The position numbers were made by a program, and so were the translations under genes. Positions 23,225 through 32,311 of a stretch of 64,000 bases of DNA are shown in pieces; the stretch's first letter is position 1, and every line of letters starts with the position of its first letter. The notes beneath the pieces are model-generated. The model worked only from the letters and a program-made list of their open reading frames with translations. It searched no databases and was not told the origin of the DNA. Source of the DNA: Eubacterium sp. (GTDB taxonomy: Bacteria; Bacillota; Clostridia; Lachnospirales; Lachnospiraceae); the NCBI GenBank assembly GCA_024690665.1, contig JAILOU010000015.1:1-64000 (forward strand). Direction: 5' to 3'.

Positions 23225-24331
23225 ATGGGAAAGTTAGAAGATAACTTAGAAAGAATTAAAAAAGCGATGCGCTGCGAACCGGTTGATCGTATTCCGGTTG
23301 CTCCTTGTGGAAATGCATACTTTGCCAAGAGCGAAGGTGTACCGCTGAAGGATTATTGTGAGAATTTTGAGCTGGCTTGTGATACGAACCTTAAGCAGCT
23401 TGCACCGCTCGATGTAGATGCGACTCAAAGTGTTATCTTTAGCCCTTGGCTTCTTGGTGCACAGTGGCTGTCTAAAACAGCAGTACCGGGTTATGGCCTT
23501 GGTGATGATGAGATGTGGCAGATGAAAGAGTGCGAGAACATGCAGCACGAAGAATATGAGGACATCTTAAAGATGGGCTGGAAGGCATGGCAGGCAAAAT
23601 TCGTGAAGGAAAAATGCGATGATAACTTTGCAAAGTTACAGCCATTTTTTGAAGCAACTGGACCTGCATATGAGAAGTTCCACAAAGCAGGAATTCCTTG
23701 TATCTGTGACTTTCTGATGATTGTGCCGTTCGAGTATTTCTGCGGCGGACGTTCTTTGGAAGCGTTTTTCATTGATGATATTATGGAAGATCCGGATCTG
23801 ATGCACGAAGTATTCGATATGGTACTGAAAGAGGAGTTAGAGGTATATCGTCAGCAGATGATTGATACTCATGCAACCGGTGTATGGATTGGTGGATGGA
23901 GAACCGGCCCTGGCCTTATCTCTCCGCCAATGTTTGAAGAATTTGTATGGCCTTCCTTCAAGGCATACTATGACTTATGCGTGGAGATGGATGTCATCCC
24001 AATGTTCCATCTTGATGCTGACTGGGGACTCTTCCTTCCGAAGTTCAAGGAGGAATTAGAAGATAAGACTTATATCGTATGTCTTGATTCTACAACCGAT
24101 ATTCGTAAGGCTAGAGAAACCTTAGGACCTGATGTATGTATTCTCGGCGATGTTCCTTGCGGACTGTTGACATTTGGTAAGCCGGAAGAAGTGGAAGAAT
24201 ATGTTACGAACCTGATTCATGATATTGGACCTCAGGGTGTTATCATTGCATCCGGATGTGATATCCCATCGGATGCTAAGAAGGAAAATGTGGCAGCTAT
24301 GGTTAGAGCCGCACACAACTATCCGGTTTAA
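23225..24331 (+). CDS. UroD/MtaA-like cobamide-dependent methyltransferase
   Basis: 368 residues of the uroporphyrinogen decarboxylase superfamily. It begins NLERIKKAMRCEPVDRIPVAPCG, and has HLDADWG near residue 259, CILGDVPC near 298 and SGCDIP near 340. These His and Cys positions resemble the zinc site of MtaA/CmuA methyltransferases, which move methyl groups between corrinoid proteins and a thiol, rather than true UroD. There is no corrinoid protein or other methyltransferase gene beside it. With the symporter it suggests import and demethylation of a small methylated compound. True heme-pathway UroD is unlikely, as no other heme genes are present. Confidence 0.8.
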   Translation: MGKLEDNLERIKKAMRCEPVDRIPVAPCGNAYFAKSEGVPLKDYCENFELACDTNLKQLAPLDVDATQSVIFSPWLLGAQWLSKTAVPGYGLGDDEMWQMKECENMQHEEYEDILKMGWKAWQAKFVKEKCDDNFAKLQPFFEATGPAYEKFHKAGIPCICDFLMIVPFEYFCGGRSLEAFFIDDIMEDPDLMHEVFDMVLKEELEVYRQQMIDTHATGVWIGGWRTGPGLISPPMFEEFVWPSFKAYYDLCVEMDVIPMFHLDADWGLFLPKFKEELEDKTYIVCLDSTTDIRKARETLGPDVCILGDVPCGLLTFGKPEEVEEYVTNLIHDIGPQGVIIASGCDIPSDAKKENVAAMVRAAHNYPV

Positions 24332-24490
24332 CTCAGTCGGAGAAATCCCCCACCTCTAAGCGTTAGCGTAGGTGGGGGTTATGACAAACTATACTCAGTC
24401 GGGGTACCCTAAAGGACTAGGAATGCTACGCATTCCGTCGCAAGCTCCGCGAGCGAGTCTTGACTATTTGATAAAAACAACCGAGTTATG
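24331..24490. repeat. Palindromic element next to methyltransferase gene
   Basis: It starts at the last base of the methyltransferase stop codon. It contains a perfect CCCCCACCT/AGGTGGGGG hairpin (24347-24378), a direct repeat ACTCAGTCGG (24331 and 24393), a second hairpin GGAATGC/GCATTCC near 24420-24436 and a third around TCGC/GCGA. It is GC-richer than its surroundings. It resembles end hairpins or small non-autonomous derivatives of IS200/IS605-type elements, but no transposase is present. The first hairpin may also terminate the operon. Confidence 0.5.
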
Positions 24491-24498
24491 AAAAATTA

Positions 24499-24537
24499 AA
24501 AAATGCTGCGGACTGATGATTGTCCGCAGCATTTATT
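24499..24537. terminator. Bidirectional terminator
   Basis: AAATGCTGCGGAC pairs with GTCCGCAGCATTT. It ends the minus-strand aquaporin gene and can serve plus-strand transcripts too. Confidence 0.85.
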
Positions 24538-24547
24538 TTCTTAAAAG

Positions 24548-25204
24548 TTATTCTTGTTCTTTATCAAGTCCTTTGTAGACAACGGCTGCAAGTGCGCCTC
24601 CGATTAACGGAGCTAAAATAAATACCCAGACATATCGAAGTGCGTCTCCGCCGGCAAACAGAGCAGGTCCGAGAGAACGAGCCGGATTCACGCTGGTTCC
24701 GGTAAAGTAGATACCAAGGATGTGAACAAAGGTAAGGGTAAGACCGATGACAAGTCCCGTTACGGCAGCATTGAGATTTCTGGAGGTAACACCAAGAATC
24801 ACCAGTACGAAGATAAAGGTCAAGATAATCTCGATAATCAGTGATTTTGCAACGTCACCATCGTACAATCCATTAGCACCAAATCCGCTGTCGAATCCAA
24901 ACAGATAGCCAAGCAGCGCTGCTGCTACAATTGCGCCTAATACCTGGGCGATGACGTATCCGACAAAATCTTTTGCGCTCATCTTCTTGCTGATCAGCAT
25001 CGCAATTGATACGGCCGGATTGATGTGGCAACCGGATACATTTCCGATGGAATACGCCATGGCAACGATGGATAAGCCAAATGCAATTGCCGTTGTGAGA
25101 TAGGCAGCAATATTATCGGTACTACAACCCACCGCTATGGCTGTTCCGCAGCCAAATAAAACCAAAACAAAAGTTCCAATAAATTCTGCAACATATTTCC
25201 TCAT
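24548..25204 (-). CDS. aqpZ: MIP family channel, aquaporin Z type
   Basis: 218 residues from ATG 25204 (GGGAGAG upstream); the track start adds 36 residues with no support. Six helices and both selectivity loops are present: GCHINPAVS and GTSVNPARS. FIGTFVLVLFGCGTA at the N-terminus and the length fit the aquaporin Z class more than glycerol facilitators, which are longer. It passes water, possibly small neutral solutes. It is monocistronic. Confidence 0.88.
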   Translation of the reverse strand: MRKYVAEFIGTFVLVLFGCGTAIAVGCSTDNIAAYLTTAIAFGLSIVAMAYSIGNVSGCHINPAVSIAMLISKKMSAKDFVGYVIAQVLGAIVAAALLGYLFGFDSGFGANGLYDGDVAKSLIIEIILTFIFVLVILGVTSRNLNAAVTGLVIGLTLTFVHILGIYFTGTSVNPARSLGPALFAGGDALRYVWVFILAPLIGGALAAVVYKGLDKEQE

Positions 25205-25314
25205 ATATAGCTCTCCCTTCTTTTCTTTGATATCTTGATTATAGCACTTTGGTACACTACATTGGAACATTCTTACTGGAATAATTCGTCGAAAAAAACA
25301 AAAATGCGACAAAT

Positions 25315-25332
25315 CCTAGCCACATGGCTAGG
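25315..25332. promoter_or_regulatory. Palindrome upstream of secreted CxxC protein
   Basis: CCTAGCC pairs with GGCTAGG around ACAT, between the divergent aquaporin and secreted-protein genes. It may be an operator or terminator-like hairpin; no T-tract follows directly. Confidence 0.35.
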
Positions 25333-25400
25333 GTGGAAAAAATCCTTTCCTGATAAAATGAAAGTGACAAAAAACGTGTTTTTTTGACAGGAGGGATTTT

Positions 25401-26657
25401 ATGAAAAAAGCTATGAAGAGGATTGTAGCTGTGGTGGTAACAGCTATGATGGTAGTTGGCTTTGCACAAGCGATGGGGCCGCTTGAAGCAAGGGCAGACA
25501 CGTGGGCGGCACCGGATTTTGACATTACGAGTTCGTCGAGTACGTATGATGGGTTTACCTTTAAATTCACAAATGAAAATAATAATTCCACGAATTCTAT
25601 CTTGATCACAAATAATTTATCATCAACGGTAGGAATCAAGGTGACGGCAGGATATGGATATTGTGACAGTTATACGACAGTTGATCCGGCATATAGTAAG
25701 TTTAAAGGTGGATTTAGTGATTCGTCACATACCGAACTATCTGCTTCGGATTGGAATTATTGGTCTACAACTATCGAAGAAGGGGAAAGTGTCAGTTTCG
25801 AAATGGTAGTTGGATATCTGAATAGTTCTGCATATGCAAACTGCACATTCTACATCGAGATGGTTTCCCAAGATACCTGCTCCCATACCTGGGAAGATGG
25901 TGTATGTACAACTTGCGGTAAAGAATGCTCACATGTGAAAGATACGAGTACCGGCTATAGAAAATCATTTACGTCAACAACACATGTAATGGTTTACGAT
26001 TGTAAAATCTGTGGAATGAGCAATGCCGTAACCGAGTCAGGCACGCATTCCGGATTTAGTTCAACCGGAGAATCTTATGGTTCAACGCAGCATATGGTTG
26101 CCTGCGAAACCTGCGGCTATGAAAAAGCAGTAGATTGTACCTTCACCAAGACAACTTATACCAAGATTAACGGAAACTGCCACTATAAGAACAAACAATG
26201 TACCGGTTGTTCCAATATCAAGTCTAAAAAAGTACAGTCACATACGGTTAAGGGTAAGAAGTGCAAATACTGTAAGGCCAAAGTGATTAAGCCGGGTGCA
26301 ACGAAAATTAAGAGTGTGAAAAAAGGAAAATCAACGAAGACTAAAACCCATGTGGATGGACACTGGGCAGGAACATCCTGGATTTCAGCAACCACTTCGA
26401 CGGCTTATCATTATCCGATAACCGTTAAGATAAAAAAAGCAAAGAATGCAAAGAAATATATTATAAGCCTGAAAAAACCAAGTAAGAAACTGACAAGTCT
26501 GTCAGGACTTAAGACCTCGAAGAAGACAACGATTAAGTGGAAGAACCCGACGATGGGTGTGAAGTTTAAGAAGTTAACCTTGTATGTAACGCCGGTAAGT
26601 AAGACCGGTACATACGGTAAGACCGTGAAGAAAGTAGTAAAGGTAAAGCAGCCATAG
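25401..26657 (+). CDS. Secreted protein with CxxC repeats and Lys-rich tail
   Basis: 418 residues, AGGAGGG before the ATG. Signal peptide about 1-34 (GPLEARA/DTW). A beta-rich domain (about 35-155) follows, then a run of zinc-ribbon-like knuckles: CTTCGKEC, CKICGMSN, CETCGYEKAVDC, CTGCSNI and CKYCKAK. The last 130 residues are very basic and resemble wall-binding tails of Lachnospiraceae surface proteins. The CxxC units may bind zinc or be structural disulfides. Function unknown; probably a surface-bound protein. Confidence 0.8.
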   Translation: MKKAMKRIVAVVVTAMMVVGFAQAMGPLEARADTWAAPDFDITSSSSTYDGFTFKFTNENNNSTNSILITNNLSSTVGIKVTAGYGYCDSYTTVDPAYSKFKGGFSDSSHTELSASDWNYWSTTIEEGESVSFEMVVGYLNSSAYANCTFYIEMVSQDTCSHTWEDGVCTTCGKECSHVKDTSTGYRKSFTSTTHVMVYDCKICGMSNAVTESGTHSGFSSTGESYGSTQHMVACETCGYEKAVDCTFTKTTYTKINGNCHYKNKQCTGCSNIKSKKVQSHTVKGKKCKYCKAKVIKPGATKIKSVKKGKSTKTKTHVDGHWAGTSWISATTSTAYHYPITVKIKKAKNAKKYIISLKKPSKKLTSLSGLKTSKKTTIKWKNPTMGVKFKKLTLYVTPVSKTGTYGKTVKKVVKVKQP

Positions 26658-26695
26658 TGGCGAATTAGAGTGAGTTTTTGATGATATATCGTATA

Positions 26696-26754
26696 AAATC
26701 CCTCATAGGTGGAGGCGGATTCCCCAATCCAAGTCCACCTATGAGGGATTTTTT
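26696..26754 (+). terminator. Strong terminator
   Basis: AAATCCCTCATAGGTGGA pairs with TCCACCTATGAGGGATTT, followed by T residues. An 18-base stem is unusually long. Confidence 0.9.
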
Positions 26755-26809
26755 GTGTTACAATGGTTTAGAATGTGAATACAGGAATGGGGAAGGAAAG
26801 GATTAGACA

Positions 26810-27607
26810 ATGGAAGAAAAGACAATTGCGATATTGATTGACGGAGATAACATCTCACCGCAATACGCAGAATATATAAAGAGCGAGGCGCAGCATTTAG
26901 GACGAATTAAGATTTCAAGACTCTATGGTTCTATCAGTTCGCCGACGGTAAAAGCCTGGTATCGGGTGATGCCGGAGCAGGGAATTACGCCGATGTTGCA
27001 AATTAGTTATGCCAATGGAAAGAGTATCGCCGATCAGGCGCTGACCATTGATGCGATGGATATTCTGCATTCGGGAGATGTAGATACCATCTGCCTGGCA
27101 AGTTCGGACAGCGATTTTACCAAGCTGGTATATCGAATCAAGGAAGATGGCGTTACCGTCATTGGTATGGGAGAGAAAAAGACAAGTCAGTCACTGGTTA
27201 ATGCCTGCGACGAATTTCGTTTGCTCGACTTAATCTATGATAATGATCTTAAGTCGCAAAATCAAAATAAGCAGGATAATACGCAGCAGTCTGAGAAAAA
27301 TGAGACCGTGGAAGTGGCGGAAGATACGCCAATTAATGTCCCGAAGTTAGAGGCGGTATTAAAGGCAATCAAGGGATATCTCGATACCGATTGGGAGAAT
27401 CTGGCAGGAGTTGGAACGTATCTGTCTAAGAGACTTCCGGGATTCGACTCTCGTATCTATGGATATCGTAATATCTCAGAACTGATTCGAGAGCACGAGA
27501 ATCTATTTGACCTTAAGACAGAACTTGCAGAAGATAAGGTGCACCAGGTTGTTTATGTGAAAAACAGGCGAAAGAACAATTCGAATAAGAAGAAAAAATC
27601 ATCTTAA
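26810..27607 (+). CDS. NYN domain protein with OST-HTH/LOTUS domain
   Basis: 265 residues. Residues about 5-145 form a NYN/PIN-like nuclease domain of the LabA/DUF88 group: AILIDGDNIS, DQALTIDAMDILHSGDVDTICLASSDSDFTKLV and KEDGVTVIGMG. The acidic residues of these motifs should coordinate metal for RNA cleavage. Residues about 170-250 form an OST-HTH (LOTUS) domain (AVLKAIKGYLDTDWENLAGVGTYLSKRLPGFDSRIYGYRNISELI), an RNA-binding module. The extreme C-terminus is poly-Lys. Likely a regulatory ribonuclease; its target is unknown. Confidence 0.9.
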   Translation: MEEKTIAILIDGDNISPQYAEYIKSEAQHLGRIKISRLYGSISSPTVKAWYRVMPEQGITPMLQISYANGKSIADQALTIDAMDILHSGDVDTICLASSDSDFTKLVYRIKEDGVTVIGMGEKKTSQSLVNACDEFRLLDLIYDNDLKSQNQNKQDNTQQSEKNETVEVAEDTPINVPKLEAVLKAIKGYLDTDWENLAGVGTYLSKRLPGFDSRIYGYRNISELIREHENLFDLKTELAEDKVHQVVYVKNRRKNNSNKKKKSS

Positions 27608-27622
27608 AGATGGCAGAACGTA

Positions 27623-27658
27623 ATAAGGGGCAGTCGATAAAAGACTACCCCTTTATGT
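27623..27658. terminator. Bidirectional terminator
   Basis: AAGGGGCAGTC pairs with GACTACCCCTT, apart from one unpaired base, between two convergent genes. Confidence 0.8.
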
Positions 27659-27661
27659 TCG

Positions 27662-28813
27662 TTATTTTGTCACGCGCTTATGAAGACGTTTTTGTTCATA
27701 CATGTTAAGATCCATTTCGCGTAAGAATGCATCCATGCTACCGTTTCTGGCATCGTAGAAGCTGTGTCCGTGCGAACAGGACAGGCGATAAGGCTTGTCC
27801 GTTTGCTCGTTGAAGTGTGTGAGGTGAAGGTCTAAAGCGCACTCGTAGGCGAGGATGTCTTCTCGCCTTGTAGTTGGAATTAAGATGATGAATTCATCGC
27901 CGGCGAATCTGATAGCGGTGGCCTTAGGCGGTAGTGAGTCGCTGATGATCAGCCCCATTGTGCGAAGGGCGTCGTCACCGATTTCGTGTCCGAAATTATC
28001 GTTAATGGATTTAAAATCATCCATGTCAATCATAATGCCATAGTAATCAAGGTTCTGACGCTTGGCAATGCGTCTTAAGATAAAGTCGAGATGCGCACGG
28101 TTATGCAGACCGGTAAGCGGATCGGTAAAGGTGCGTCGATTTTGCAACTGGATGTAGACAAAGCACAGGGAAACTGCAACGGCAAGCCACCCAAAGACCA
28201 TACCATAAAAAAGACCTTGTAAGATGGTTCCAACCATGCAAGGCACAACAAATGTCGTAACCGGGAAAAACTGCCGCTCTATCTTTTGAACTCTTGCATA
28301 GATTACAATGCTGATTGAATAGATAAAGTAAAAGAGTAAAATGATGTAACTTAAGATAACAAGAGGTCCTCTTTCGTAGACATTTTGTTCGGTGATGGTG
28401 AATACAACATTTACTCCGCACGCATTAACGATTAGCAGGATTATCTCTGCGATGAGAGGAAGAATTAGGAATCTGGCACGAAGACGCAAGGTGTGGATAT
28501 TTTTTAAGATTCTAAAATCGACGTACAACACCCACAAGAATCCGACGATTCCGGTTGCGATAAATAAAAAGGAGTTGTCCAGATAACTAATAAACCGTAC
28601 TCCGGGAAAATTCTTTCCATCATGGAGAAAGGTGAGTATTTCTATCAGACAGCTTGCAAACGTAATCCAAAGCATGACATTAAAAAAATGTTCGCCAATC
28701 CATCTGTTTTCTTTGATTTCGCGGCGGGTGATGACAAGAAATGCCACTAATAAAGCGCCGATACAATTGGCCACAATAATTTCAGATAAACATATATTCA
28801 TAAGTTTTTTCAT
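27662..28813 (-). CDS. Membrane diguanylate cyclase (GGDEF)
   Basis: 383 residues. Six to seven membrane helices make up the first 215 residues. The GGDEF domain follows (about 220-383): DPLTGLHNRAHLDFIL, MIDMDDFKSINDNFGHEIGDDAL and the active-site motif as AGDEF (first Gly replaced by Ala, a tolerated change). It should make cyclic di-GMP from GTP in response to a membrane signal. No inhibitory RxxD site is obvious. The first ATG has only a weak ribosome site; ATG 28801 is an alternative. Confidence 0.92.
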   Translation of the reverse strand: MKKLMNICLSEIIVANCIGALLVAFLVITRREIKENRWIGEHFFNVMLWITFASCLIEILTFLHDGKNFPGVRFISYLDNSFLFIATGIVGFLWVLYVDFRILKNIHTLRLRARFLILPLIAEIILLIVNACGVNVVFTITEQNVYERGPLVILSYIILLFYFIYSISIVIYARVQKIERQFFPVTTFVVPCMVGTILQGLFYGMVFGWLAVAVSLCFVYIQLQNRRTFTDPLTGLHNRAHLDFILRRIAKRQNLDYYGIMIDMDDFKSINDNFGHEIGDDALRTMGLIISDSLPPKATAIRFAGDEFIILIPTTRREDILAYECALDLHLTHFNEQTDKPYRLSCSHGHSFYDARNGSMDAFLREMDLNMYEQKRLHKRVTK

Positions 28814-28924
28814 CCTAACTTTTGATTTCTACACACAATATATCATAGAATAAAAAATGAGACAAATGTCCTATGTGAAAAAATCGAATTTACAAGCATG
28901 ATAATAAAGTAAGATGAAAAAAGG

Positions 28925-30049
28925 ATGAAACAGATGAGAAACAGATTATCATATTGGAAATGGATGATGCTTTTGGGAATCGTTATTGCGCTGTTAAACC
29001 TTCTGGCGCTGAGCAACCGGTTTGTAGAAGCGCATCACCTCCATATCTATAGCGGGATTGCCGGTTGTTATGGGAAGCTGACAGAATTCATACCGGTAAA
29101 TGTTGGGGAAATTATGATGTATGCGGCAGCAGGATTTGTCATTTTGCATGTGGCACTTTTGGTGGCACTGATTTTCCTGCGCTCTAAAGAAAGATACCGG
29201 ACATTTGTAAAGCGGTATTCAAAAGGGATGCTTCTTGGGACGGCAGTCGTGCTTTTGGTTTATACCATCACCTGGTCAGTCCCATTTCATTACAGCATTG
29301 ACTTAAGCGGCGATGCTGTGGCAGAATATACTCTCGGAGACCTGGAAGAGCTTCGCACTTATATAGTAGAAACCTTGAATGAGGCGGCGGACGAAATTGA
29401 CCGCGATGAGGATGGCAATATCATCTATGATGAGGACATGGAAGAACTTGTAACCGGTGCCATGCAGGAAATCAGTGATGAATTTCCTTATCTGAAGGGG
29501 GAGTATCCTTCGTGGAAGGCGGCGTACTGCTCAGACTTTTTGGAGTGGATGAACATTGCCGGTTATACTTATCCTTATACGATGGAAGTAACTTATAACA
29601 AGTACACCATGAGTTTGTATGTGCCGGTTTTAATGGCACATGAGATGAGTCATCATAAGGGATACTATAAAGAAGATGATGCGAATTTTTTAAGTGAGAT
29701 TGCCTGCATAAAAAGCGGCGAACCGTATCTTGTGTATTCAGGTTGTCTTGATGCTTATTATTATGTGGATAAAGCTTATAAACAAGCGCTTTATTCGTCG
29801 CTTGATGAGGAAACGGCGGATGCATTATGGCAGGAGAGACAGCTTGCGAGTGCACAGGTTGGAGAAGACCTTGCGGCGAATCGTGAGGCTAAGCAAAAAG
29901 CATACGATGCGGAAGAACATGCTGCAGAAAGTTTTTCGCAGGCAGCGCAAAGCGTCTCGGAAGTTGGCTGGGACGTGCAGTCGGATATTTTGGAAGAAGA
30001 CTGCTATGACGGAGTAGTGGGATTGCTGCTTCAATATGATATGAAATGA
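28925..30049 (+). CDS. DUF3810 putative membrane metalloprotease
   Basis: 374 residues. About three membrane helices are in the first 120 residues, followed by an outer domain. It contains HEMSHHKGYYKEDDANFLSEIAC near residue 239, an HExxH zinc motif with a downstream Glu, as in the DUF3810 family. The C-terminal region is acidic and helical. It is probably a zinc metallopeptidase anchored in the membrane, with no known substrate. The stop codon overlaps the SulP start (ATGA), so the pair is co-translated. Confidence 0.85.
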   Translation: MKQMRNRLSYWKWMMLLGIVIALLNLLALSNRFVEAHHLHIYSGIAGCYGKLTEFIPVNVGEIMMYAAAGFVILHVALLVALIFLRSKERYRTFVKRYSKGMLLGTAVVLLVYTITWSVPFHYSIDLSGDAVAEYTLGDLEELRTYIVETLNEAADEIDRDEDGNIIYDEDMEELVTGAMQEISDEFPYLKGEYPSWKAAYCSDFLEWMNIAGYTYPYTMEVTYNKYTMSLYVPVLMAHEMSHHKGYYKEDDANFLSEIACIKSGEPYLVYSGCLDAYYYVDKAYKQALYSSLDEETADALWQERQLASAQVGEDLAANREAKQKAYDAEEHAAESFSQAAQSVSEVGWDVQSDILEEDCYDGVVGLLLQYDMK

Positions 30050-31290
30050 GAGTATATATGAATGTTTTAAAACGAGAATTAGGGCAATGGAGGTTCAACC
30101 TGAAAGGAGATGCTCTTGCCGGAATCGTATCAGCATTTTCGGTAATTCCGGAAGTGATTGGGTTCACGATTGTGGCAGGGGTGCCGCCAATCTATGGGTT
30201 ATACACTTCGGTTGCATTTTTGATTTTGTTATCCTTTTTGGGAGGTCGACCGGCAATGGTGTCTGCAGGTGCCGGTTCGATGGCCGTTGTGGTCGTGACA
30301 CTGATTGCAGAGCATGGGACAGCGTACCTGTTCTGGGCGGTTTTGCTTGCCGGCATCTTTCAGATTGTGCTCGGGCTGTGCCGCGTCGGGAATCTGATGC
30401 GTTATGTGCCGGTGCCTGTGATGGCCGGATTCGTGGATGCACTTGCTATTATTATATTCAAATCGCAGATTACCTCGATGCTGGACAATATTGTTGTGAC
30501 ACCGGGCGGAATTGCGAAGATGCTAATCTATATTGGCCTGGGCCTTTTGATAATCTATCTGTTTCCCAAGGTGACGGATAAGGTTCCATCGACACTGGTG
30601 GCACTGATTGTGGTAAGTGCGGTGAGCCTTGTGATTGCACTCATCTGTGGTGGAAATTCAGATGTAAAGATGATTAGTGATCTTGGCAATCTTAAGGGAA
30701 GCTGGCCGGGCTTACATCTGCCGGGTGCGCCGCTTAATGGAGAAACGCTTGGAATTATTCTTCCTTATTCGATTTCGCTTGCATTTGTCGGATTGTTAGA
30801 GACAATGCTGACCAATCAGGTTATCGATGAGATGACAGAGTCAGAGAGTAATAAAAACCGCGAGTGCGTCGGACAGGGAGTTGCGAATATATTTTGTGGA
30901 ATGCTTGGAGCGATGCCGGGATGCGCGATGATTGGACAGGCAATTACCAATGTAAAAAGTGGCGGACGCGGAAGGCTTTCGACCTTCGTGGCTGGAGCAA
31001 TCCTGACGTTCCTTTTGGCGTTTGGCTCTGTGATTTTGGGAATCATTCCCCTGGCAGCGCTGATTGGCGTGATGATTTTTGTGTCGATAACGACATTTAA
31101 CTGGAAGAACCTAAGGGGAATGTTTCAAAACAGAAGTTTAAAAGGGGTGTTTGAAACAATTGTAACGGTTGTAACCGTAGTGGTAACGGTGGCGACGAAC
31201 AATCTGGCATATGGTGTCGGGATCGGAATTGGATTATTTGTCATCTTCCATTTCCTGCACAGATATATACAGTTAAAAAGAATGCGATAA
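30046..31290 (+). CDS. SulP family anion transporter without STAS domain
   Basis: 414 residues, start overlapping the previous stop by four bases. About twelve membrane helices; family motifs include GDALAGIVSAFSVIPEVIGFTIVAGVPPIYGLYTS at the N-terminus and MPGCAMIGQAITNVKSGGRGRLSTFVAG. It should carry sulfate, bicarbonate or other small anions. Most SulP proteins end in a STAS domain; here the chain stops soon after the last helix. Pairing with a DUF3810 protease is unusual. Confidence 0.9.
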   Translation: MRVYMNVLKRELGQWRFNLKGDALAGIVSAFSVIPEVIGFTIVAGVPPIYGLYTSVAFLILLSFLGGRPAMVSAGAGSMAVVVVTLIAEHGTAYLFWAVLLAGIFQIVLGLCRVGNLMRYVPVPVMAGFVDALAIIIFKSQITSMLDNIVVTPGGIAKMLIYIGLGLLIIYLFPKVTDKVPSTLVALIVVSAVSLVIALICGGNSDVKMISDLGNLKGSWPGLHLPGAPLNGETLGIILPYSISLAFVGLLETMLTNQVIDEMTESESNKNRECVGQGVANIFCGMLGAMPGCAMIGQAITNVKSGGRGRLSTFVAGAILTFLLAFGSVILGIIPLAALIGVMIFVSITTFNWKNLRGMFQNRSLKGVFETIVTVVTVVVTVATNNLAYGVGIGIGLFVIFHFLHRYIQLKRMR

Positions 31291-31324
31291 AAAAAGCCGG
31301 AAGCGAAAAGCTTCCGGTTTTTGC
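31291..31324. terminator. Bidirectional terminator
   Basis: AAAGCCGGAAGC pairs with GCTTCCGGTTTT around GAAA. Confidence 0.9.
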
Positions 31325-31328
31325 TTGT

Positions 31329-32147
31329 CTATGGAATTAATGTGATGTCACTTAAGTCGGCGCTGATGTGAAAGACATCTCGGCATAACTCGTGAGCTCT
31401 TGCATCGTCAATGGTTTCGCGCGTGGTTTTCTCTCCAACGCGAAGCGTAAAGACATCATCTTCAATGGATGCGTGTCCGTCGGCTGTTCGGATATTGAGT
31501 ACCAGGTGGTCGGTAAAGCGATTGTGATGTCTTGTGTTGTGGTCATAGCAGATCATATTCATACTAAGATAATCGACCGGATCAAATGGTTCCGTGTTCA
31601 CAAGCAGCATGGATACCGGTTCTACCTTAGAGTTAATGCGCACAAGTTCCCACCAGGAGTTTTCGCATTTGATAAATTGATAGCGGTTTGGACCAATGCT
31701 TTGCAGCGTACTGTTTTCAAATTTTAATGGTCCGGGAGGAACCGGGCCGCCAAATCCGATATCGCAGTAGTACTTGCTGCCATTCATATGAACGATGGTG
31801 CCACGATGGGAGGCAATGTAATGCGGTCCTTCTTCTTCTAATACCTTGCACATACACGGCGTAACCGTGAAGCCGAGAGCTTTTAACAAGGAATAAAACA
31901 GACAATTTAGTTCAAAGCAGTAGCCTCCGCGTCCGCCGACAATAATCTTGTTGAAAAGGTCTTTGACAGCCAGGGAAACCGGTATCTTTCGGCAGCGAAC
32001 ATCAATATCCTCAAATGTAATTGCCATCTGATGCAGGCGTATCAAATCCTCTAGATCTTTCAGGTTTATACCGGGGGTACGGTCGAAGCCGATGCGCTTA
32101 AGATATAAGTCCACATCAGGGATCGGCTCATATAATTCTTCAAACAT
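31329..32147 (-). CDS. Arylamine N-acetyltransferase
   Basis: 272 residues from ATG 32147, which has GGAAGGAG just upstream; the track start is an unlikely TTG. The catalytic triad of the family is recognisable: Cys in GGRGGYCFELN, His in ASHRGTIV and Asp in YYCDIGFGG. It transfers acetyl from acetyl-CoA to arylamines or hydrazines, in the cytoplasm. It stands alone between a terminator and a divergent promoter. Confidence 0.92.
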   Translation of the reverse strand: MFEELYEPIPDVDLYLKRIGFDRTPGINLKDLEDLIRLHQMAITFEDIDVRCRKIPVSLAVKDLFNKIIVGGRGGYCFELNCLFYSLLKALGFTVTPCMCKVLEEEGPHYIASHRGTIVHMNGSKYYCDIGFGGPVPPGPLKFENSTLQSIGPNRYQFIKCENSWWELVRINSKVEPVSMLLVNTEPFDPVDYLSMNMICYDHNTRHHNRFTDHLVLNIRTADGHASIEDDVFTLRVGEKTTRETIDDARAHELCRDVFHISADLSDITLIP

Positions 32148-32241
32148 AAAAACTCCTTCCAATACTGTTCATTTGGTTATTTATAGTATATTGGAAAAAT
32201 GGGTGGCATACCAGCAAAAAAAGGCAGAAATTGGGAAAAAT

Positions 32242-32270
32242 TTGACGTGGCTTTTTATGAAATATATGAT
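32242..32270 (+). promoter_or_regulatory. Promoter of EAL/HDOD gene
   Basis: TTGACG, 17-base spacer, TATGAT, followed by the GGGGGG ribosome binding site before ATG 32312. Confidence 0.75.
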
Positions 32271-32311
32271 ATTATAGTACTATAATTAAAATGTAGAAGG
32301 GGGGATGTGCG

